A stretch of DNA of 64,000 bases from Roseivirga sp. E12 (GTDB lineage Bacteria; Bacteroidota; Bacteroidia; Cytophagales; Cyclobacteriaceae). The stretch spans positions 124,001 through 188,000 of the forward strand of contig NZ_JAGFMD010000005.1 in NCBI RefSeq assembly GCF_017592825.1, in the 5' to 3' direction. This document shows positions 8,218 through 15,858 of the stretch, in pieces. Below the pieces are notes generated by a model. It was given only the letters and a program-made list of their open reading frames with translations. It was not told the DNA's origin and ran no database searches. Both the position numbers and the translations under genes were made by a program. Position 1 is the first letter of the stretch, and the number at the start of each line of letters is the position of its first letter.

Positions 8218-10674
8218 CTAGAATGATAAGCCTAATGACAACAAGAAATTAGTCCCTGCTTGTGGATAGAAATAGTTCTCCCTTACCTCGAAGCTTTGAC
8301 CACCAAAGTATCCGAATGTATAGCCGTTAGACTCGTATTCTGTGTTCAATAGGTTATTGACAAGAAGGTTGATGGAAACCTCTTTTATCAAATTGGTTTC
8401 GAAGGCATAATTGATTCTGAGATCATTTACGAAGAAGGCGTCTATCTTTCTTGCTTCATTGGATGTATTATCCAAAAATTGATCACCCACATACTTTGAA
8501 AGTAAAGCAACCTCAAGGCCCGATGTCGGAATAAAAGCCAACTGGCTACCGGCCACCACACTAGGGGAAAAGCTGATATCCGTATCAGTGAAAGTCGTTC
8601 TCACTTCGTTGAATTCATCAAAGGCCGGTCCAAAATCAAAGATGATCTCGTCAAAGGTTTTAATTCGGTTTTGACTTAGGGCAACATTGGCAGACCAATA
8701 AAGACCTTTAGTCAACTTCATTATTCCTGATAACTCAATACCCATTCTGTAACTGTCTGGCACATTGGTTCTGACGCCCGCACCAACATCATTCACCTCA
8801 CCCGTCAAAACGAATTGGTTCCTATAATCCATTAAATAGAAGTTGGCTTCGAATGAATTGCTCTTGGATTGTCGTTTATACCCAATTTCTAAGTTGTTTA
8901 AAGTCTCATGCTTTGGATCGACTCCCGAGGTAGCATCAATAATATCAGACCTATTAGGCTCCTTATTACCAATAGCAAATGAAGCGTAGAGGCTCGCATT
9001 ATTATTGAGTTGATAAGTGGCTCCGACTTTCGGATTGAAGAAGTTGAAATTTTTATCAAAGTCAATTGGCCTTAAATCATTGTCCACACCTAGACCATTA
9101 TAATCCACAGTACGATACTGCAAATCCCCAAACAGATTCAACTTCTCATTGGCTTGATAATTGATCTTTAAGTAAGAGTTAAAGTCGACTTTTTCAGATG
9201 TACTCTCATAGTAGCGCTCTCGAATATTACTACTTCCAGCGAACCTGGCCCAAATGACCTCTCCAAAATGATCACCAATGTATTCATTAATTGCGCCACC
9301 GAAAGTAGCATCAACCTTACCACTTGAGTAATTCAAGTCATACACCAATCCGTAAAAGTCATTGTCTAACCACCGTCTTCTGATCAAGTCTGAACTCGAA
9401 ACCGTTGCCCCTCCAAGTACTACATCAGCAATACCATAGTCGGCCAGATCATCATCGTTTCTGAATTCTTCAAAGAAACCTCCACCTTTAGTATAGTGAC
9501 CAGCTAGGCTCATATTCCATTCGGCACTGAAGTTATGACTCATGTGTAACTGATAATGGTCTTGCCCATAATCATCCACTTGATTGTCATACTCATAGAA
9601 GTTATAGCTTCGACCTGAATTTCTGAGGTTGGCTGCCTGAGCGGCTGTAAAACCGTTATTAACAATCACGGCCTCAATTCCGGCCGCATCATTTCTCAAT
9701 CGTGCCTCAGGTGTGCCATACCAGCTTTGATAGGTAACCTCATCACCACCAAATGTGATGAACTTCACACTTGTCTTCTTCCCAAAGTATCCACCAGATA
9801 GATAGTAAGACTGCAAATCCGAAGAAGCTCTATCCACGAAACCATCCGATGTTATCTGGGATAACCTGCCTTCAAATGCCCACCTATCTTTCAAAAGACC
9901 TGTCGAAAAGATAGCATTATACTTCTGTGTGTTGAAAGAGCCTACACTTGTGTTCACCTCTGCCTTGGCCTCTTGACTCAAGCCATTGGTCAGAATGTTG
10001 ATTGAACCTCCGAAAGCTCCAGCGCCATTAGTAGATGTACCCACACCACGCTGCACCTGAATATCAGCAGCAGACGAGGCAAAGTCGGGTGTATTTACCC
10101 AAAAGACACCTTGCGATTCTGAATCATTGACCGGAATACCGTTGATGGTTACATTAATTCTGGTCGGATCACTACCTCGAATACGTATGCCTGTGTAACC
10201 AATGCCTGCTCCGGCATCAGAAGTTGTGACTACTGAGGGTATCCAGTTAAGCAAAAATGGAAGGTCTTGTCCAAGGTTCTGTTTTCTGATTTCCTCACTA
10301 CTTACATTGGTAAATGTAGTAGGTGTTTTCTCAGTAGCCCTCGTTCCAGTGACAATCACATCAGCCAGGCTAGTCGTGCTTCTGTCAAGGGAGATATTCA
10401 AATTTAAATTCCCAGTTATCTCAATTGATCTCTCATAACTAGTAAACCCAACCATCCTAAGAACAAGTGTGTAATTGCCGTCAGTGACATTTTGAAAAGA
10501 GAATTCTCCCTCCTCATTGGTTGCCATAGCCATTGTGCTGTTCCGTAAGATCACGCTGGCTCCTACCAGAGACTCACCACTTTCGGCATCCTTCACTTTT
10601 CCACTGATTGTGTGCTGTGCAAGCACTGTCAGTCCTGTCAGCAACATGGCTGACATCAAAATAATTTTTCTCAT
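8218..10674 (-). CDS. TonB-dependent outer-membrane receptor, thiamin-type
   Basis: An 818-aa outer-membrane transporter. It has a signal peptide (MRKIILMSAMLLTGLTVLAQ), a CarboxypepD_reg-like domain (~20-105: HTISGKVKDAESGESLVGASV), a plug domain (~110-235: VIVTGTRATEKTPTTF, later RIRGSDPTRINVTINGIPVND) and a 22-strand-type barrel ending in the aromatic-terminated strand NFLLSLGLSF. The gene lies directly behind a TPP riboswitch. TPP-controlled TonB receptors in Bacteroidetes are established thiamin importers, so thiamin or a precursor is the likely ligand (inference from regulation). It has its own terminator. The PnuC-type transporter just upstream could supply the inner-membrane step. Confidence 0.92.
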   Translation of the reverse strand: MRKIILMSAMLLTGLTVLAQHTISGKVKDAESGESLVGASVILRNSTMAMATNEEGEFSFQNVTDGNYTLVLRMVGFTSYERSIEITGNLNLNISLDRSTTSLADVIVTGTRATEKTPTTFTNVSSEEIRKQNLGQDLPFLLNWIPSVVTTSDAGAGIGYTGIRIRGSDPTRINVTINGIPVNDSESQGVFWVNTPDFASSAADIQVQRGVGTSTNGAGAFGGSINILTNGLSQEAKAEVNTSVGSFNTQKYNAIFSTGLLKDRWAFEGRLSQITSDGFVDRASSDLQSYYLSGGYFGKKTSVKFITFGGDEVTYQSWYGTPEARLRNDAAGIEAVIVNNGFTAAQAANLRNSGRSYNFYEYDNQVDDYGQDHYQLHMSHNFSAEWNMSLAGHYTKGGGFFEEFRNDDDLADYGIADVVLGGATVSSSDLIRRRWLDNDFYGLVYDLNYSSGKVDATFGGAINEYIGDHFGEVIWARFAGSSNIRERYYESTSEKVDFNSYLKINYQANEKLNLFGDLQYRTVDYNGLGVDNDLRPIDFDKNFNFFNPKVGATYQLNNNASLYASFAIGNKEPNRSDIIDATSGVDPKHETLNNLEIGYKRQSKSNSFEANFYLMDYRNQFVLTGEVNDVGAGVRTNVPDSYRMGIELSGIMKLTKGLYWSANVALSQNRIKTFDEIIFDFGPAFDEFNEVRTTFTDTDISFSPSVVAGSQLAFIPTSGLEVALLSKYVGDQFLDNTSNEARKIDAFFVNDLRINYAFETNLIKEVSINLLVNNLLNTEYESNGYTFGYFGGQSFEVRENYFYPQAGTNFLLSLGLSF

Positions 10675-10702
10675 TAATAAATTTTAAATGGTTCAACTTA
10701 GA

Positions 10703-10836
10703 AAAGCTAAGGGGTAGCTTTCCCGTCCTTTTGTTTTACCATACCTCCCTGCGGCAGCATTATCTGCATCAGGTTCAATGGGTATAATCTCAGCCTTTTT
10801 TTAATTCTGGACTTTCCAGAAATAGGCACCCCTTTA
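10703..10836 (-). promoter_or_regulatory. TPP riboswitch (THI element)
   Basis: Read on the minus strand, the conserved blocks occur in order: GGGGTGCC (10825-10832), CTGAGA (10788-10793) followed by TTATACCC, GAACCTGAT (10768-10776), GATAATGC (10757-10764) and AGGGA (10746-10750). This is the canonical thiamin pyrophosphate aptamer. Between aptamer and gene is a hairpin, AAAGCTA / TAGCTTT with a 5-nt loop (10703-10721), that may be the expression platform. It lies ~30 bp before the receptor ATG and could block transcription or initiation when TPP is bound. The aptamer sits after the NadR-like kinase stop, so it controls the receptor and not the kinase or transporter genes upstream. Confidence 0.95.
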
Positions 10837-10876
10837 TTGGCCGCAAGTTAATAAGAAAATGGATTAGCTAAGCGCT

Positions 10877-11386
10877 TTATAAAATAAGATTGATGTAGCC
10901 AATGGCTTCCTCGAGTCGCTCTGAATGATCTCCTTTGACAACATGGAAATTCGATCCGCTATCGATGAGTGTCTTTTTGTAGATTTCGAACAGCTCTCCT
11001 CTTTGATTGGGGCTCTCTCTCAGTGGATCATCTTCATAGGGAATATCAAAGTCCGTAAGCAAGTATAAATCCGCCCTATTCATTGCAAGCTGTTGCTCGA
11101 TCCACGGATCGCAACTTCCATACTTGAACTCACTCCAAATCTTGATCACCAGCAAATCTGTGTCAAGAAAGATCAATCGTTTTGCCTTCTTCTTGATACG
11201 ATTCTCCGAAGCCACTTGGCCTTTAGCTATCTCTACCAAATCTGATTGTGTATAAGACCTACCGAGTTCGGTCAAATATTCACGGGCATATTCTTTCACC
11301 CATTCGGTTTGAAAGTGGTTCGCCAAAGATTTGGCCAAAGTAGTTTTGCCTGTGCTTTCAGGGCCTACAATTCCTATTGTGATCAT
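10877..11386 (-). CDS. NadR-like AAA family nucleoside kinase
   Basis: A 169-aa P-loop kinase resembling the C-terminal ribosylnicotinamide-kinase domain of NadR. The Walker A motif is GPESTGKTT. It is followed by WVKEYAREYL, FLDTDLLVIKIWSEFKYG and YLLTDFDIPYEDDPLRE, all typical of NadR-type kinases. The frame stays open upstream to 11536, but that part overlaps pnuC and is not conserved. The ATG at 11386 overlaps the transporter stop by 4 bp (ATGA). PnuC-family carriers work by facilitated diffusion, so a partner kinase traps the substrate. The substrate may be nicotinamide riboside or thiamin. The nearby TPP-regulated receptor favours thiamin, but the sequence alone cannot decide. Confidence 0.82.
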   Translation of the reverse strand: MITIGIVGPESTGKTTLAKSLANHFQTEWVKEYAREYLTELGRSYTQSDLVEIAKGQVASENRIKKKAKRLIFLDTDLLVIKIWSEFKYGSCDPWIEQQLAMNRADLYLLTDFDIPYEDDPLRESPNQRGELFEIYKKTLIDSGSNFHVVKGDHSERLEEAIGYINLIL

Positions 11387-12021
11387 TTCGAAGGAACGGT
11401 CATTGTTTTTTTCCAAGCCAGATAACCCGCAACGGCCATACCAATGTAAACTAGATAAAGCGCTGAGTAGAAGTATAACTCTTTGTAAAAGTAGATTCCT
11501 GTGGCCAATACATCGACAACAAACCAGTAATACCAATTATCAATTTTTTTTCGTGCCGTGAGCCACATACCCGCAACACTCAATACTGATGTTGTGCTAT
11601 CCCAATACGGAAGTGCTGGTGGATCAACACCTTCGAAAATCGATGGAATGGCTATTAAAAGTTGGGCAAAAACTATCACTCCAATAATGGTTGCTAAAAA
11701 CGTTAACAGCATCGATCTGGAGGTAGAGTGAGTAATCTTAATCTTGCTTTCAGAATCACTCCCACCGCCTCGCCAGTACATCCAGCCATAGATATTAAGA
11801 ACTAAGAAAAAAACATGTAACAGAAAATCGCCATAGAGCCGAGCTTGCCAGAATACCACAAACGAAACAAGCACATATAGGATCCCGAAGGGCCAAGTCC
11901 AGATGCTCTGCCTTATCAGATAAATAACAGCCAGTAGTCCGGCAATTAAACCGGTTAACTCCCAAATACTGATCTGTGAAGAATAGTCAACTACTTGTTG
12001 CCATATCTCGTTGAACTGCAT
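11383..12021 (-). CDS. pnuC: PnuC/PnuT family vitamin transporter
   Basis: A 212-aa inner-membrane protein of the PnuC family with about seven hydrophobic segments. Family features include WPFGILYVLVSFVVFWQARLYGD, FLVLNIYGWMYW, and the C-terminal NWYYWFVVDVLATGIYFYKEL. PnuC imports nicotinamide riboside, while the PnuT branch in Bacteroidetes imports thiamin. Location next to a TPP-regulated TonB receptor argues for PnuT, and pairing with a NadR-like kinase argues for PnuC, so specificity is open. It overlaps the kinase gene by 4 bp. A promoter -7 motif (TATATTTG on the minus strand, 12027-12034) ends only 5 bp before the ATG, suggesting a very short or absent leader. Confidence 0.9.
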   Translation of the reverse strand: MQFNEIWQQVVDYSSQISIWELTGLIAGLLAVIYLIRQSIWTWPFGILYVLVSFVVFWQARLYGDFLLHVFFLVLNIYGWMYWRGGGSDSESKIKITHSTSRSMLLTFLATIIGVIVFAQLLIAIPSIFEGVDPPALPYWDSTTSVLSVAGMWLTARKKIDNWYYWFVVDVLATGIYFYKELYFYSALYLVYIGMAVAGYLAWKKTMTVPSK

Positions 12022-12073
12022 GCCGCCAAATATAGGATTAATCGGTATATTTCAATGATTCAAACCATGCCTT

Positions 12074-12601
12074 ATGGAAATGTATAAAGCCCTTATTGCT
12101 CTCATTATATTACTTATTGTCTTCCCACTTGCTACCTCGGCTCAAGAAAAGGAGTACAATGTCGAAACCGAAAGCGTCTCGGAATATGTAGACAAAATAT
12201 TAAACGGCCCTATCACTAAAGAGGGTCTGCAAAAGCTACCCTATAAAGTTTGGTTCAACACCAATTACAAAACCTATCTGGTAGATACGAACACGCTCAA
12301 AAACATAAGACGAAGACAACTAAAAGGATTAAAGATTTTAGTCTTTATGGGGACATGGTGTCATGATAGTAATCGCGAAATTCCTCGTCTCATTCGAGTA
12401 TGTGAAGAATTAGGCATTTACGACCAACTGGAGCTTTATGCCGTTGATGTGAACAAAAAAAGTCGATTGGGGAAAGAGAAAGACTTTAATATAAGAAAAA
12501 CACCGACCATCATTTTGATGCGTGATGGCACAGAAATAGCCCGCATCTTAGAAGAACCTGAAGTATCATTTGAGCAAGACTTTGAGAAAATATTGAAATA
12601 A
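12074..12601 (+). CDS. Secreted thioredoxin-like protein
   Basis: A 175-aa protein with a signal peptide (YKALIALIILLIVFPLATSAQ) and a thioredoxin fold. The active-site region is FMGTWCHDSNREIPRL, so the usual CxxC is reduced to one cysteine (WCHDS). This makes a standard disulfide oxidoreductase cycle unlikely. The strand KTPTIILMRDGTEIARI contains the cis-proline loop (TP). It is probably a periplasmic thioredoxin-like protein of the bacillithiol/TlpA-like group with a monothiol site. It is divergent from pnuC and begins a short operon with the aminotransferase gene, 1 bp downstream. Confidence 0.75.
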   Translation: MEMYKALIALIILLIVFPLATSAQEKEYNVETESVSEYVDKILNGPITKEGLQKLPYKVWFNTNYKTYLVDTNTLKNIRRRQLKGLKILVFMGTWCHDSNREIPRLIRVCEELGIYDQLELYAVDVNKKSRLGKEKDFNIRKTPTIILMRDGTEIARILEEPEVSFEQDFEKILK

Positions 12602-12602
12602 C

Positions 12603-13763
12603 ATGTTAACCGATCAAAGACACCTTTTCAATCTACCTGATGACATTACCTACCTAAATTGTAGCTACATGTCTCCAATGCTTAAATCCGTAGCTGAAAT
12701 AGGAGTTAGAGCCATCTATGATAAGGATGACCCAAGTTCTAACAGACCAGAGAGTTTTTTTGAAAACACGAGTGCTTTAAGGACCGAGTTTGCCAAGCTG
12801 ATTGGCGCGCCATCAGAAAGATCATGTGCTATTACGCCATCGGTTTCCTATGCTTTGGCCAATGTTGCCAAAAATTTGAAAGCTGGTAAAGGCGATAACA
12901 TGGTCATCGCTGACGAACAATTTCCTAGTAATTTCTATGCCTGGGATGCACTCTCAAAAGAAAGGGGCATTACACTCAAAGTGGTTTCAGCTCCTGACAT
13001 GATCGAAGGACGTGCTCAAAGGTGGAATGAGCTCATTTTGGAGGCCATTGACACTAATACTAAGATGATTGCCACAGGACATGTACACTGGGCCGATGGC
13101 ACCAAGTTTAACCTGGCGGCTATACGCAAGAGAGCAGATGAAGTAGGGGCTATTGTGGTGATTGATGGTACACAATCGATCGGTGCACTACCCTTTAGTG
13201 TATCCGAATTTAGACCAGATGCCGTAGTTGCAGCTGGTTATAAATGGATGATGGGACCTTACGCTTCTGGTGTTTCTTATTTTGGGGAATACTTCCAAGA
13301 CGGAAGTCCCATAGAGAATAACTGGATGAATCGACTCAACAGTGAAGATTTCGGCAACCTAGTCAACTATCAAGAGCAGTATCAGCCAGGTTCAATTCGC
13401 TATGAGGTGGGTGAAAGTGCTAATTTCATATTGACACCTATGTTAACAAGGGCCATTGCCCAAGTTAATGAATGGGGTCCCGAAAATATTCAGACCTACT
13501 GTGAAAATCTGACGACACCTTATATCTCAGAACTCAGAGAGCTTGGGGTTCAAATAGAATCAGAGGCCTATAGAGGTCGTCATCTATTCGGCCTTCGACT
13601 TCCTTCGCACATGAACATGGAAGAAATCAAGCAACAATTTGCCGAAAGAAGAATCTTCGTCTCTATCCGTGGAAATTCTATTCGCATTTCTCCTAACCTC
13701 TATAATCTGGAAAGCGACTTAGAAAGACTTGTTGATAGCTTCAAGGTGATGGACCATGCTTAA
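12603..13763 (+). CDS. Class V aminotransferase / cysteine desulfurase-like PLP enzyme
   Basis: A 386-aa cytoplasmic PLP enzyme of fold type I. The aspartate of the VVIDGTQSIGALP motif contacts the cofactor, and the lysine in VVAAGYKWMMGPYASG is the Schiff-base residue. It lacks the mobile cysteine loop of true IscS/SufS desulfurases. The N-terminus (FNLPDDITYLNCSYMSP) resembles kynureninase-related and isopenicillin-epimerase-like members. The substrate is unknown. It is 1 bp after the thioredoxin-like gene and overlaps doxX by 8 bp, so the three genes are likely one transcript. Confidence 0.82.
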   Translation: MLTDQRHLFNLPDDITYLNCSYMSPMLKSVAEIGVRAIYDKDDPSSNRPESFFENTSALRTEFAKLIGAPSERSCAITPSVSYALANVAKNLKAGKGDNMVIADEQFPSNFYAWDALSKERGITLKVVSAPDMIEGRAQRWNELILEAIDTNTKMIATGHVHWADGTKFNLAAIRKRADEVGAIVVIDGTQSIGALPFSVSEFRPDAVVAAGYKWMMGPYASGVSYFGEYFQDGSPIENNWMNRLNSEDFGNLVNYQEQYQPGSIRYEVGESANFILTPMLTRAIAQVNEWGPENIQTYCENLTTPYISELRELGVQIESEAYRGRHLFGLRLPSHMNMEEIKQQFAERRIFVSIRGNSIRISPNLYNLESDLERLVDSFKVMDHA

Positions 13764-14169
13764 TAAGACCATCGTTGCTTTCTTTGCGAGAGTACTACTC
13801 GGCATCATCTTCTTAATGCAGGGTTTTGGCAAAGTCTTTACTTGGGGATTTGATGGCGTTTACAATAGTTTTAAGCCTTATGAAGAAACCTTCCTCCCGA
13901 AGTTTCTAGTCGTTTTTAGTGCTTATTATACATCATATGTTGAGTTAATTGCTGGAGCTCTACTAGTGATTGGTCTATTCAAGAATTATGCTTTATATGC
14001 ACTAGCCTCCGTACTCTTAATCGTTTCTTTCGGTCACGGCCTGAGCTCTCCCATCTGGAACCTAAATGATGTTATGTGGCGATCGATATTGCTGATTTTC
14101 CTTTTGGTCATCCCTAAAGAGTGGGACAAGTGGCAAGTCGAAAATATTATGAGGCCAAAACGTCAATAA
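13756..14169 (+). CDS. DoxX family membrane protein
   Basis: A 137-aa integral membrane protein with four predicted helices, opening with VAFFARVLLGIIFLMQGFGKVF, typical of the DoxX/SURF4-like family. The central EL-containing helix (SYVELIAGALLVIGLF) is also family-typical. DoxX proteins are associated with redox and thiosulfate metabolism or membrane stress, but the function of this branch is not established. It overlaps the aminotransferase gene by 8 bp. No terminator is visible before the guaB promoter. Confidence 0.8.
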   Translation: MLNKTIVAFFARVLLGIIFLMQGFGKVFTWGFDGVYNSFKPYEETFLPKFLVVFSAYYTSYVELIAGALLVIGLFKNYALYALASVLLIVSFGHGLSSPIWNLNDVMWRSILLIFLLVIPKEWDKWQVENIMRPKRQ

Positions 14170-14203
14170 AGGACGATTGAAAATTATTTCTCCTTAGCCG
14201 TTT

Positions 14204-14231
14204 TTTGAATCGACCAATCTGCGTACTTTTG
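14204..14231 (+). promoter_or_regulatory. Promoter of guaB
   Basis: The Bacteroidota primary-sigma elements are both present: -33 TTTG (14204-14207) and -7 TACTTTTG (14224-14231, matching TAnnTTTG), separated by 16 bp. Transcription would start near 14238, giving a leader of about 25 nt before the ATG at 14263. Confidence 0.65.
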
Positions 14232-14262
14232 TCCGGCAAATAAAACCAAGTATTTATTTGCC

Positions 14263-15732
14263 ATGCCTATAGATTCCAGCAAATTCCTTTTCGAAGCACT
14301 TACATATGATGATGTGCTTCTTCTCCCAGCATATTCAGAAGTTTTACCAAGAGACACGAATACAAAGACGTGGCTAACTAAGAACATTCAGTTGAACATT
14401 CCATTGGTTTCTGCCGCGATGGATACTGTCACGGAACATCAATTAGCCATTGCCATGGCACTTGAGGGAGGTTTAGGGTTTATTCATAAAAACATGACTG
14501 TTGAACAACAGGCCCTTCAGGTAAGAAAGGTAAAGCGTTCTCAGAGTGGAATGATTCTCGATCCGGTAACCCTACATGTAGATAGTACTGCAAGAGATGC
14601 GGAACTCATCATGCGAGAAAATAAAATTGGAGGTATTCCAGTTGTAGATGGCGACAAAAACTTGATAGGCATTGTCACCAATCGCGATATGCGATTTATC
14701 AAGAACATGGCTACTCCGGTAAAGGACATTATGACCAAAGACAATGTCATTACTGGTAAAATGGGAATTAGCTTGGACGATGCAGAAGGCGTGCTGCAAG
14801 AGTACAAAATTGAAAAACTTCCGATTGTCGATGATAAGGGCCAGCTCACTGGCTTAATCACTTATAAAGACATTCTGAAAAATAGGGACAGACCCAACGC
14901 TTGTAAAGACGAATTCGGAAGATTGAGAGTCGGAGCAGCAGTTGGTGTGACCCCCGACATCGATGACAGAATTGATGCTTTGATGAATGCAGGTGTAGAT
15001 GTCGTTAGTATTGACACTGCTCATGGGCACTCAAAAGGAGTTATTGATACGGCAAAACGTATCAAGAAAGCATATCCAAACCTAGATGTAATTGTTGGTA
15101 ATGTAGCGACTGCGGAAGCTGCCAAAGCACTTGTTGAAGCTGGAGCTGATGCCATCAAAGTGGGTGTGGGCCCTGGTAGCATCTGTACTACAAGAGTAAT
15201 CGCTGGAGTGGGAATGCCGCAGCTTTCAGCAGTGTATGAAGCAGCCAAAGCCATCAAAGGCTCAGGTGTACCGATCATTGCTGATGGTGGTGTGAGGTAT
15301 TCAGGTGATGTTGTTAAAGCCATTGCTGGTGGTGCAAATACGGTTATGATCGGATCACTACTTGCTGGTACTGAGGAGGCTCCAGGTGAAGTAATTCTTT
15401 ACGAGGGCAGGAAATTCAAATCTTACCGAGGTATGGGTTCTGTTGAGGCCATGGAAGACGGTTCTAAAGATCGCTACTTCCAAGATGCTGAAGATGACAT
15501 TAAGAAACTGGTACCAGAAGGCATTGTTGGCCGAGTGCCATTCAAAGGCTCTGTTCAAGAAGTGCTTTATCAAATTACTGGTGGATTACAAGCAGGAATG
15601 GGATACTGCGGAGCAGGAACCATAGAGCAAATGCAAGAAGCCAAGTTTGTAAAAATCACTGGTGCTGGTGCTAAAGAAAGTCATCCGCATGATATTTTCA
15701 TTACACGAGAAGCTCCTAACTACAGTCGGTAA
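14263..15732 (+). CDS. guaB: IMP dehydrogenase
   Basis: GuaB oxidises IMP to XMP with NAD+, the committed step of guanine nucleotide synthesis. The 489-aa length is standard. The TIM-barrel catalytic domain is interrupted at ~95-205 by two CBS domains ([32 protein letters not shown]). The catalytic cysteine is C308 in GPGSICTTR. The flap region reads [11 protein letters not shown]. The start matches the family ([18 protein letters not shown]). It has a good promoter at 14204-14231. Two hairpins follow (15722-15755 and 15776-15794) without strong T-runs. Confidence 0.98.
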   Translation: MPIDSSKFLFEALTYDDVLLLPAYSEVLPRDTNTKTWLTKNIQLNIPLVSAAMDTVTEHQLAIAMALEGGLGFIHKNMTVEQQALQVRKVKRSQSGMILDPVTLHVDSTARDAELIMRENKIGGIPVVDGDKNLIGIVTNRDMRFIKNMATPVKDIMTKDNVITGKMGISLDDAEGVLQEYKIEKLPIVDDKGQLTGLITYKDILKNRDRPNACKDEFGRLRVGAAVGVTPDIDDRIDALMNAGVDVVSIDTAHGHSKGVIDTAKRIKKAYPNLDVIVGNVATAEAAKALVEAGADAIKVGVGPGSICTTRVIAGVGMPQLSAVYEAAKAIKGSGVPIIADGGVRYSGDVVKAIAGGANTVMIGSLLAGTEEAPGEVILYEGRKFKSYRGMGSVEAMEDGSKDRYFQDAEDDIKKLVPEGIVGRVPFKGSVQEVLYQITGGLQAGMGYCGAGTIEQMQEAKFVKITGAGAKESHPHDIFITREAPNYSR

Positions 15733-15794
15733 GATAAAATAGCCCTACCCGACTGATACCGTTTTCATGACTTAAATCAGGGTAACACCCTGAT
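15722..15794 (+). other. Two hairpins between guaB and the GCL-like gene
   Basis: CAGTCGG (15722-15728) pairs with CCGACTG across the guaB stop (to 15755). ATCAGGGT (15776-15783) pairs perfectly with ACCCTGAT (15787-15794) around AAC. Neither is followed by a T-run, so they are more likely mRNA processing or stability elements, or weak terminators, than classical terminators. They lie before the chosen start of the next gene (15859). Confidence 0.45.
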
Positions 15795-15858
15795 AATGTC
15801 ACTCTTATTCTATGTTACTCTGACTAACCTTGTTCCTGAGAACATAGCATTGGTTAGT

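Noticed and set aside
11387-11536. 50-codon upstream extension of the NadR-like kinase frame
   Set aside because: It lies inside pnuC, is not family-like, and the ATG at 11386 gives a normal P-loop start with an ATGA overlap.
15796-15858. Alternative ATG and 21 extra residues for the GCL-like protein
   Set aside because: A perfect hairpin ends 1 bp before this ATG, and related proteins begin at the later methionine (15859).
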